Source: Gammaproteobacteria bacterium (GTDB taxonomy: Bacteria > Pseudomonadota > Gammaproteobacteria > Thiohalobacterales > Thiohalobacteraceae). From it: 64,000 bases of DNA. The notes under the pieces were generated by a model. It worked only from the letters and a program-made list of their open reading frames with translations. It was not told the DNA's origin and made no database searches. Positions 8,673-16,070 of the stretch are shown piece after piece (the first letter of the stretch is position 1; each line of letters starts with the position of its first letter). The position numbers and the translations under genes are program-made. The stretch spans positions 1 to 64,000 of the forward strand of contig JAHJQQ010000019.1 in the NCBI GenBank assembly GCA_018819175.1, written 5' to 3'.

Positions 8673-10523
8673 ATGGCTATTTCTTTAAATCCCTTTGTGC
8701 TGTTTGGACTGCTTGAGTTTCTGATAGTCCTGGTCGTGTTAGGGGCGCTCATGACATTCAAGTGGCGCGCCGCGCAGCGCAAAGCCGAGTCCTTGAGCAA
8801 GGAACTGGACAAGGTTAAGAACGAGACCAGCAAAGAAATAGAAAACACAGTTGTCAAGCAAGAAGGTGGAGTCTCCGAGCCGCTGCCTGCTTATGCCGAT
8901 TTTCTGCGCGAGCAGTTGGAGCAGTCCAGCATCCTGTTGGGCGAAGACCCGCAAGTTCAGGATGAACAGGCTGCGGAGGATACTGCTGATGTCACGCGTC
9001 AGATGCTGGCCGCGCGACATCAATTTCTGCAGCTGGAATTGGATGTCCAGAGTCTGGCGGCTGAACGTGATGTCGAGACCCAGCGCAAGTCGGTCGTCGA
9101 GGGTATGCAGGCACTGCTGGCCGGTCTGGTCCAGCATACTAAGTCGCCGCCGGAAACTGACGAGGCGGCCGCAGATGCCGCAGCCGATGCACCCGTATCG
9201 ACAAAACTCAGTGAAGAAGAAAAACTGCGCGGGCAGGTCGATTTTCTGCGTAACGTAGTCAGTAATCAGCATGATGTTATGCACGAACTACGGGAGTTAT
9301 TAGAAGAGCATGGCGGTGATTCGGACGAGCTGAAGGCGGCCATGCGCAAACTGGGTGATGCTGAAAAGCAAGGCAAGGAATTGCAGCGTCATCTGGATGC
9401 AATGGAAGAAGAGAATGCCAGGATCAAGCGTGAAGCCCGCGAAAATCGTGGGAAACAAGTGGATGCTGCAAGTCCCGATTCCGATATGCTGCGCGACCTC
9501 GTCGGCAACCAGCAACGCACCATCGGCAATCTGCAGAACTTGCTACGGAATTTGCCATCGGATTCAGGTAAGACCAAGGAGCTTGCTGAAATCATCAACA
9601 AGATCCAGCGCACCAATAATGATTTAAGCAGTTGTGTCATGGTACTTGAAGATGAAAACGACAACTTGCGCGAAAAAGTGGAATCACTTCAAAAGCACAT
9701 CGAAAGTCTGGAATCACCCGCAGGTGCGGAGTCTGAAACCGTAACCACGGAAGCTGCAAGCGACGTAGCGGATTCCAGTGTTGAGGATGTGTTGGATACG
9801 GCATCTGCAGCTGAGAATGCCGCCGTCGACCTCGCTGAAGACGAGGACGACATCGATGCCTTGTTGGATAAGGCTGCCGCGGATGCCAAGTCGAAACCTG
9901 CCGAGTCCGCAACAGCGGTTAGCGTCGCAGCGGAGCAAACGCCGGCGGATGTCGAACCGACGCAGGGCGGCAGCACCGATACAGACGACTTTGATGTGGA
10001 TGCCTTGTTGGCGGCTTCGGCACCAGTGGCCAAGTCAGTCTCTGTCGATCTCGCGGATGATGCGGATGACATAGACGCTTTATTGGATGCGGCGGCTGCG
10101 GATGCCAAGGCGAAGCCTGATGCATCGGAACCCGTGACCGATGTCTATCCGACCGAAGGCATCAGTGCCGACGATGACTTTGACGTGGATGCGCTGTTGG
10201 CGGCATCGGCACCAGTAGCCAAGTCAGCCTCTGTCGATCTCGCGGATGATGCGGATGCCAAAGCGAAGCCTGATGTATCGGAACCCGTGGCCGATGTCGA
10301 TCCGACCGAAGGCGTCAGTGCCGACGATGACTTTGATGTGGATGCCCTGTTGGCGGCCGCGTCACCAGCGGCTAAGGATAATGATAAGAAGTCTGAACCT
10401 GCACCGCCGACGGCGAAACCACTCTCACCGACGCAGGGTGAAGCCGAGCATGATGATATCGATGCACTACTTGCGGATTTGTTCGCGGACGATAATAAAG
10501 CCGGGGATGGATCAAAGTCCTAA
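8673..10523 (+). CDS. Membrane coiled-coil protein with repeated DDIDALL motifs
   Basis: 616 aa, no family recognised. An N-terminal transmembrane helix (about residues 9-27) is followed by long heptad-like coiled coils (about 30-350). A very acidic Ala/Asp-rich C-terminal region is built from a 62-residue repeat (DNA unit about 186 bp, roughly 9830-10370). The repeat carries six motifs of DDIDALL or DDFDVDALL type. One repeat has lost an 11-residue piece that included its motif. The protein ends with DDIDALLADLF. The motif resembles the EIDALL peptide at the FliM N-terminus that binds CheY-P, which is a resemblance only. Cotranscribed with the VWA gene upstream. Confidence 0.75.
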   Translation: MAISLNPFVLFGLLEFLIVLVVLGALMTFKWRAAQRKAESLSKELDKVKNETSKEIENTVVKQEGGVSEPLPAYADFLREQLEQSSILLGEDPQVQDEQAAEDTADVTRQMLAARHQFLQLELDVQSLAAERDVETQRKSVVEGMQALLAGLVQHTKSPPETDEAAADAAADAPVSTKLSEEEKLRGQVDFLRNVVSNQHDVMHELRELLEEHGGDSDELKAAMRKLGDAEKQGKELQRHLDAMEEENARIKREARENRGKQVDAASPDSDMLRDLVGNQQRTIGNLQNLLRNLPSDSGKTKELAEIINKIQRTNNDLSSCVMVLEDENDNLREKVESLQKHIESLESPAGAESETVTTEAASDVADSSVEDVLDTASAAENAAVDLAEDEDDIDALLDKAAADAKSKPAESATAVSVAAEQTPADVEPTQGGSTDTDDFDVDALLAASAPVAKSVSVDLADDADDIDALLDAAAADAKAKPDASEPVTDVYPTEGISADDDFDVDALLAASAPVAKSASVDLADDADAKAKPDVSEPVADVDPTEGVSADDDFDVDALLAAASPAAKDNDKKSEPAPPTAKPLSPTQGEAEHDDIDALLADLFADDNKAGDGSKS

Positions 10524-10577
10524 ATGCGCATTGCAGTAACGGAGTAGTTGATCTCTACTGTGCTCTTGTCTCTTGTC

Positions 10578-11312
10578 CTAGACATTCAAATCCCCATAAT
10601 CCCGCAGCAAACAGGCGTTCTTTGCCGCATAGGCCAGGGCATCATTCTGGAACACGACATAACTCTCGAGCTGTTTGCGCCGCCAACCCGCGACACGCGT
10701 TGCCCAGGCGCGCAGTCCGATCGAATTATAACGACCACTCAGTTTCGGGCCATACAGTCGGGCATACACAAAATCGCTGGTGGTTACGGCCTGGGCCTCG
10801 GTCGGCATGCGGTCATTCACACACAGGGCTGCGGCATGTTCGCGCAACAAGGCATAGGTCTCCGGGTGCAGCCAATCTGAATCGTTGAACTCGAAGGCGT
10901 AGCGGTATCCTTCCGGGAGGGTGTTTAGAAACTGGGCCAGTCGATCCAGATTACAGTGCCAGCGTGCGGGTAGGCTGAACAAGATCGGCCCCAATTGTCC
11001 ATCGAAGCCTTGCAGGCGCTCAAACAGGTTCTTGATCAGGTGATCGCAGTTACGCAGTTTGTGTACATGCGTAATCAGGCGCGGTGCTTGGATCGTAAAT
11101 CTGAACTGTGCGGGCACGGCACTACGCCAGGTAGCTATCACATTGTGATCGATGTCGGCCAGGCGTCCGGCATCCAGTTCCACGGTGTTGAATTCGCGAC
11201 CATAGTGATTGAGCCAGGCATGGGTGGGTAGCTGCCGAGGATAGAAACGATCACGCCAATGGGTATGACGCCATCCGGCCGTGCCGATGAAGGTTGCTGC
11301 TGTGTTTTTCAT
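10578..11312 (-). CDS. DUF72 (YecE-like) protein
   Basis: 244 aa with the DUF72 TIM-barrel pattern: FIGTAGWRH near the N-terminus, FNTVELDAG in the second strand, FRFTIQAPRLITHVHKL and the ILFSLPARW segment, then YAFEFNDSDWL. Family members are widespread and have no settled biochemical role. Only the usual NS(F)Y after NTVE is altered (VELDAGRL). It stands alone, convergent with the upstream coiled-coil gene. Nothing in the context suggests a function. Confidence 0.85.
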   Translation of the reverse strand: MKNTAATFIGTAGWRHTHWRDRFYPRQLPTHAWLNHYGREFNTVELDAGRLADIDHNVIATWRSAVPAQFRFTIQAPRLITHVHKLRNCDHLIKNLFERLQGFDGQLGPILFSLPARWHCNLDRLAQFLNTLPEGYRYAFEFNDSDWLHPETYALLREHAAALCVNDRMPTEAQAVTTSDFVYARLYGPKLSGRYNSIGLRAWATRVAGWRRKQLESYVVFQNDALAYAAKNACLLRDYGDLNV

Positions 11313-11377
11313 CTGTTGTTATTATCTTTGTTACGGAGCCATGTTGCCGACGCCTATCCTACACGGATGCGGGCGGT

Positions 11378-11812
11378 TCAGAAATAATGTCCGGCGCCTC
11401 GGTAGCGGGCATTCCAGTAAGGGTTACTCAGTGAATCAATACTGACGGACTTGCCCGAACTGGGAGCATGAATGAACCGACCATTATCCAGATAGATGCC
11501 GACATGAGAGATCTTGCGGCCCTTGAGATTGAAAAACACCAGGTCACCTGGCTGCAGATCGCGGCGGGTCAGCTTTTTCGCTTGCGCGTATTGTTGCGAT
11601 GACGTCCGCGGCACCTTGATGCCGGCGTGCTTGTAGCTGTAATTGACCAGACCACTGCAATCAAATCCGCGTGGGCTGCTTCCGCCCGGACGATAGGGCA
11701 CGCCGAGCATTTGCTGGGCTGTGTCCAGGACTTTATTGCGCACAGGTGATGCGGTAACCGTTGTTGAGGGCAGCCGGGAAATCCCCGGGGTATGCTGGGC
11801 GCAACCGCTCAA
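11378..11812 (-). CDS. NlpC/P60 cell-wall peptidase, probable lipoprotein
   Basis: C40-family endopeptidase with the catalytic Cys in GFDCSGLV, His in ISHVGIYL and a second His in FIHAPSSG. It should cleave peptide stems of peptidoglycan. The only canonical in-frame start is TTG at 11812, which would begin at SGCAQ, inside what looks like a lipobox. Codons upstream to the stop at 11909-11911 read as a hydrophobic leucine-rich signal segment (RPLLLAALVLLLSGLSGC) with no ATG, GTG or TTG. The real start is therefore probably further upstream on a rare codon (for example CTG at 11887). Divergent from mrcB. Confidence 0.85.
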   Translation of the reverse strand: MSGCAQHTPGISRLPSTTVTASPVRNKVLDTAQQMLGVPYRPGGSSPRGFDCSGLVNYSYKHAGIKVPRTSSQQYAQAKKLTRRDLQPGDLVFFNLKGRKISHVGIYLDNGRFIHAPSSGKSVSIDSLSNPYWNARYRGAGHYF

Positions 11813-11994
11813 CCCTGATAGCAGCAGGACCAGGGCGGCCAGAAGCAGCGGGCGGATGGCTAAAAATCGTATTCTGATGGCTGACAGCGGGGCGATGGTC
11901 GCGTACCCTTATGTGCGTTCAATGAGAAGCTGTTGGTATTTGTAGCCGGATTCAGGTCCGGATTCTTTGGTCCAGTTCATTATTTATCCCATTC

Positions 11995-14310
11995 ATGGCC
12001 GCACGCCGTCGCACGAAACGTAAATCCAGAACTTCACGCCGCACCCGTAGCCGTTTCCCCTGGGGTAAATTGCTGTTGGTTTGCGCGGTTATTGTCGTCG
12101 CCTACGTTGTCTACCTGGACATTATCGTGCGCGAACAGTTCGAGGGCAAACGCTGGGCCATCCCGGCACGCGTGTACGCACGCCCCTTGGAACTCTATGC
12201 GGGACGCGCACTGACGCCCGCGCAACTTGTGCAGGAACTGGAAACTCTAAGCTATCACGCCGTCCGAAACCCTGCGCGTTCGGGTGAATACACTCAGAGC
12301 GGCGGAGATTTCCTCATCAACACCCGCGGTTTCACCTTCTGGGATGGACAGGAAGCACCGCAGCAACTGCGCATTGAGTTTTCCGGCAATGTGGTTATCG
12401 GTCTGAGCGACCGCGCGCAGGGAAAAGAAATTGATCTGACCCGACTGGACCCGCTGCAGATCGCCAGCATCTATCCCACCAAGCAGGAAGATCGGCAATT
12501 GGTGCAGTTGGCGCAAGTACCTGTGTTGCTGACGCAGACCCTGATGGCCGTCGAAGATCGGCTGTTCTATGAGCACTTCGGTATTTCGCCGCGTTCGCTG
12601 CTGCGGGCGACGCTTGCCAATGTCCGCGCCGGAGGCGTGGTGCAGGGCGGCAGCACCCTGACCCAGCAGCTGGTCAAGAATTTCTATCTCAGCAATGCGC
12701 GGACCCTGACCCGCAAGGTCAATGAGGCCTTCATGGCCTTGTTGCTGGAGGCGCATTACAGCAAGGATGAGATTCTCGAGGCCTATCTGAACGAGGTGTA
12801 TCTCGGACAGGACGGCGCACGCGCGATACACGGGTTGGGACTCGCCAGCCATTTCTATTTCGAGCGGCCGCTGGAACAGCTCGAACCGCAGCAAGTGGCC
12901 TTGCTGGTCGGCATGATCAAGGGTCCTTCCTATTACGATCCGCGCAAACAGCCCGCGCGGTCTCTGGAACGCCGCAACCTGGTGCTGGATCTGCTCGTGG
13001 AACAGAACATTCTCACGGCGGAGCAGGGCAGTCAGGCCAAGGCGAAGCCACTGGGTGTGTCGCAACGGCGTGCGTTGGCGACCAACGCACACCCGGCGTT
13101 TCTGGAGCTGGTGCGCCGACAACTGTATCGGGATTACCGCGAGGAGGATCTGACCTCCGAAGGGTTGCGTATCTTCAGCACGCTCGATCCCTTGGCGCAA
13201 ACGGCCGCGGAAGCGGCGGTCGCCGATCGACTGAAACAGATCGAGCGTGCGCGTGGTCTGCCGGCCGACAGTCTGCAGGGCGCATTGATTGCGACGGGCA
13301 TCGACAATGCCGAGGTGTTGGCCCTGGTAGGTGATCGCAATCCGCGTATGGCCGGGTTTAACCGCGCACTGGATGCGGCACGCCCGATCGGTTCACTGGT
13401 CAAGCCGGCGGTCTATCTCACCGCCTTGGCGGAGCCGCAGCGTTACACCCTGGCCAGCTGGCTGGAAGATACGCCGCTGAAACTGGTGCCGCGTCCGGGC
13501 GATGTCTGGCAACCGGGCAATTACGATAATAAATTCCGCGGCAGCGTGCTGTTGTTTGATGCCCTGGTGCATTCCTACAATGTACCGACGGTGCGCCTCG
13601 GCATGGATGTGGGGCCCGACAAGGTGGTGGCGACACTGAAAAAGCTCGGCGTGCAGGGTGATCTCAATGCCTATCCGGCATTGATGCTGGGCGCCGCCGA
13701 CCTGACCCTGGTGGATGTGTCGCGCATGTATCTGACTATGGCCGCAGGTGGGTTCCGTTCCCCGCTGCGCGCCATCCGTGCCGTGCTGGCGGCGGATGAC
13801 ACGCCGTTGCAACGTTATCCGTTACAGGTGGAACAGATGCTTGCTGCCGATCCGGTGTTACTGGTGAACAGCACCTTGCAGTTGGTAGCCACAGAAGGTA
13901 CCGCGGCGGCCTTAGGGGCCCGCTTCGGCGCGGATGCCGGGATTGCCGGCAAGACCGGTACTACCAATGATTTGCGTGACAGTTGGTTCGCCGGCTTCAC
14001 CGGTAATCAGTTGGCCGTCGTCTGGGTCGGGCGTGACGACAATAAGGCGATGGGCTTGACCGGCAGTAGCGGTGCTGTCCCGGTCTGGGGCGATTATATG
14101 GCCAAGGTCGGGGTGCAACCGCTGACATTGCCCATGTCGGAACGCATTGAACAGGTTTGGATTGATCGCACCACTGGCCTGCGGGCCGACGCCGGCTGTG
14201 CCGATGCCGTACAATTACCCTTCATGGCCGGCAGCGCGCCCGAGGCGAGAGCACCCTGTGCGGGCGAGCTTCCCAAATCCATCGACTGGTTGAAGGGATT
14301 GTTCAGATGA
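11995..14310 (+). CDS. mrcB: Bifunctional penicillin-binding protein 1B
   Basis: 771-aa class A PBP that polymerises and cross-links peptidoglycan. Order: a basic cytoplasmic tail (1-22), a transmembrane helix (about 24-44), a UB2H-type regulatory domain (about 60-150), and a GT51 glycosyltransferase with catalytic Glu187 in EDRLFYEHFG, GGSTLTQQLVKNFYLS and EILEAYLNEVYLGQ. The transpeptidase domain has the SxxK motif in GSLVKP (about 466), SYN in HSYNVPT and KTGTT (about 653). The length and UB2H region mark it as PBP1B rather than PBP1A. The stop overlaps the start of the next gene by 4 bp (14307-14310), so the pair is translationally coupled. Confidence 0.95.
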   Translation: MAARRRTKRKSRTSRRTRSRFPWGKLLLVCAVIVVAYVVYLDIIVREQFEGKRWAIPARVYARPLELYAGRALTPAQLVQELETLSYHAVRNPARSGEYTQSGGDFLINTRGFTFWDGQEAPQQLRIEFSGNVVIGLSDRAQGKEIDLTRLDPLQIASIYPTKQEDRQLVQLAQVPVLLTQTLMAVEDRLFYEHFGISPRSLLRATLANVRAGGVVQGGSTLTQQLVKNFYLSNARTLTRKVNEAFMALLLEAHYSKDEILEAYLNEVYLGQDGARAIHGLGLASHFYFERPLEQLEPQQVALLVGMIKGPSYYDPRKQPARSLERRNLVLDLLVEQNILTAEQGSQAKAKPLGVSQRRALATNAHPAFLELVRRQLYRDYREEDLTSEGLRIFSTLDPLAQTAAEAAVADRLKQIERARGLPADSLQGALIATGIDNAEVLALVGDRNPRMAGFNRALDAARPIGSLVKPAVYLTALAEPQRYTLASWLEDTPLKLVPRPGDVWQPGNYDNKFRGSVLLFDALVHSYNVPTVRLGMDVGPDKVVATLKKLGVQGDLNAYPALMLGAADLTLVDVSRMYLTMAAGGFRSPLRAIRAVLAADDTPLQRYPLQVEQMLAADPVLLVNSTLQLVATEGTAAALGARFGADAGIAGKTGTTNDLRDSWFAGFTGNQLAVVWVGRDDNKAMGLTGSSGAVPVWGDYMAKVGVQPLTLPMSERIEQVWIDRTTGLRADAGCADAVQLPFMAGSAPEARAPCAGELPKSIDWLKGLFR

Positions 14311-14828
14311 AGATCGTTGCACGTCTGTTATGGATTACTACCCTGGCATTGGGTTTGAGTGCCTGCGCGACTCATACCACCAGCACGCGCTATCCGCCGC
14401 CCGTGGTTGATCGCAGCCCGCCACCCGCGACAACCTTTCCGAGCGGGGAACCCGCCCCGATAACGCCTCCACCGCGCAGCACATCATCATCCGCACTGCC
14501 TGCGAGTGGCCCCGCCGTGATCGCGCTGCTGGAACGCGCGGATCGTCAGTATATGGATCAGGATCTGGATTCCGCCGCGGCCACACTGGAACGCGCCTTG
14601 CGTATCGAGCCGCGCAATCCATTGCTCTGGCATCGCTTGGCCAGTGTCCGGCTTGATCAAGGTCAGATCGATCAGGCGATGCAAATGGCCGCCAAGTCCA
14701 ATAGCCTTGCCGGGAGTAATCACAGTCTGCTGGCACGTAATTGGCAATTGATATCCTTGGCATACCGCGCGAAAGGCGATCTTGATGCCGCGCGTTCCGC
14801 CGAAGACAAGGCCCGCCAGTTCGAGTGA
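14307..14828 (+). CDS. lpoP: TPR lipoprotein, LpoP-like PBP1B activator
   Basis: 173 aa. A signal peptide has lipobox LSAC with Cys20, then a Pro/Ser/Thr-rich linker (about 25-70) and a tetratricopeptide-type helical region (about 72-173, with ALLERADRQYMDQDLDSAAA and LERALRIEPRNPLLWHRLAS). It overlaps the mrcB stop through ATGA. In Pseudomonas aeruginosa a TPR lipoprotein, LpoP, encoded beside the PBP1B gene activates that enzyme from the outer membrane. The same order, lipobox and TPR make this the likely counterpart here. E. coli LpoB has an unrelated fold. Confidence 0.7.
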   Translation: MKIVARLLWITTLALGLSACATHTTSTRYPPPVVDRSPPPATTFPSGEPAPITPPPRSTSSSALPASGPAVIALLERADRQYMDQDLDSAAATLERALRIEPRNPLLWHRLASVRLDQGQIDQAMQMAAKSNSLAGSNHSLLARNWQLISLAYRAKGDLDAARSAEDKARQFE

Positions 14829-14917
14829 GTAGAGAGGGCCTGTCGGTTTACTTTTGGGCTATTCGTGTACAATGCCGAGACCCGGGATTTATCTGGAATT
14901 GACCTGGGCATAGACCT

Positions 14918-15062
14918 TAGGAACGTCTGATTAATTTGATCAAGCGAGCAGATGCAAGGCGCAGTCGGGCGAAAAAACGGAGTTTACACGGCGTAAATGA
15001 GTATTTTGAGCCCGCCTGCAACGTGGCAGATGCCGCTTCAGCGAATTAATCAGAGGTTCCTA
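14918..15062. repeat. 145-bp MITE-like element with GGAACCTCTGA-type ends
   Basis: Terminal inverted repeats TAGGAACGTCTGATTAATT (14918-14936) and AATTAATCAGAGGTTCCTA (15044-15062) match at 18 of 19 positions. The interior contains shorter complementary segments (ATGCAAGGCGCAGTC; CGGAGTTTACACGGCGTAAA) and no ORF. The GGAACCTCTGA tip recurs at the ends of the element at 15699-15868 and beside the unit at 45947. It lies directly upstream of the gene at 15097 and could influence that gene's expression. Confidence 0.75.
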
Positions 15063-15096
15063 TCCATGTCACATGGACTGAGTGCAGGGGGGCAGG

Positions 15097-15606
15097 GTGA
15101 CTATCTATTCCGTTGACACGCTGATCTCCCAGGCGCGTAAACTCGCCGCCGATTATCGGCGCGCAACCGGCAAGCCCCTGCCTGGCGTGAGTGCCGAGAT
15201 TGCCGAGAACGATGCCGCTCGGCTGCTCAATCTCGAACTGATCAGTGATGAAACGCTCGGCTACGATGCGGTCGGTCGTGGCAACCGCGATGGCAAGCGG
15301 ATTCAAATCAAAAGCCGCACGATTTTCGACGATGCCAAATCCGGACACCGGATCGGCCAGCTGCGTACCCAACAGGAATGGGACTCCGTCATGCTGGTGC
15401 TCATGGACGACAACTACGAGCCATTTGAAATTTACGAGGCCGAACGTGCCGATGTACTGGAGGCGGTCTCAGACAGCGAAGCCAGTAAACGCGCCAAACG
15501 CGGTCTGTTATCGGTAGCCAAATTCAAAGCCATCGGACAGCTCGTCTGGACGCGTGAAGAAGGCGAAATCCAAGATGAAATCTGGGATAACCAGTCGGGC
15601 GCATAA
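15097..15606 (+). CDS. Hypothetical protein, possible PD-(D/E)xK nuclease fold
   Basis: 169 aa from GTG 15097, chosen because an AGGGGGGCAGG ribosome-binding stretch precedes it. An in-frame GTG at 15082 is the alternative. The segment YDAVGRGNRDGKRIQIKSR has an Asp followed by QIK, as in PD-(D/E)xK nucleases (possible catalytic Asp and Lys, with Glu residues in the helix before). The C-terminal half is mixed alpha/beta and acidic. There is no signal peptide. It lies alone between two mobile-type repeats, so it may be horizontally acquired. The nuclease reading is inference from one motif. Confidence 0.7.
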   Translation: MTIYSVDTLISQARKLAADYRRATGKPLPGVSAEIAENDAARLLNLELISDETLGYDAVGRGNRDGKRIQIKSRTIFDDAKSGHRIGQLRTQQEWDSVMLVLMDDNYEPFEIYEAERADVLEAVSDSEASKRAKRGLLSVAKFKAIGQLVWTREEGEIQDEIWDNQSGA

Positions 15607-15661
15607 CCAGCGGTACCGTGTTTGTCCCGATTGATTGAACATTACATAACGCCTGACACCT

Positions 15662-15901
15662 GTAGGAGCGGCCTTTGGCCGCGAACGGCCCTGCTTAGGG
15701 AACCTCTGATTTATTACAATACCGTCATTCCGGCGCAGGCCGGACAAAAGCGCGGAGCGCGTTGAACGCGGATCAGGCGGCCCGTAGGGCGAGCGAAGCG
15801 AGTAATCCAGTGCCTTGAATCACATGGATTCCGGCCTGCGCCGGAATGACGAATTATTCAGAGTTTACTTAGCTTGGTTCGCGGCCAAAGGCCGCTCCTA
15901 C
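15662..15901. repeat. REP-type hairpin interrupted by a second repeat element
   Basis: Region 15607-16070 has no gene. Two 25-bp arms (15662-15686 and 15877-15901; GTAGGAGCGGCCTTTGGCCG type) form an inverted pair whose uninterrupted form is seen at 18706-18771. Between them sits a 170-bp unit (15699-15868) with ends GGAACCTCTGA and TCAGAGTTTAC, flanked by TTAG on both sides (15695-15698 and 15869-15872), a possible target duplication. The unit encloses a 127-bp GTCATTCCGG core (15724-15850). Bases 15902-16070 show nothing recognisable. Confidence 0.75.
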
Positions 15902-16070
15902 AATGTGTGTCACATATTAGGTGATGTTGAATAGGTAGGGTGTGGTGAGCGCAGCGAACCGCACCGCGCCCCACAAACGTTGTCTTCCGGTGTGTTCGCG
16001 TTACTCACCACACTCGACACAAGAACATCATTAACTGCAGGCGCATGGCCCAGCTCTCGATTACACGCAC

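Noticed and set aside
12247..13200. 317-codon open frame on the minus strand inside mrcB
   Set aside because: Antisense to well-conserved PBP1B motifs; composition (Gln/Arg/Leu-rich) is that of a high-GC shadow frame.
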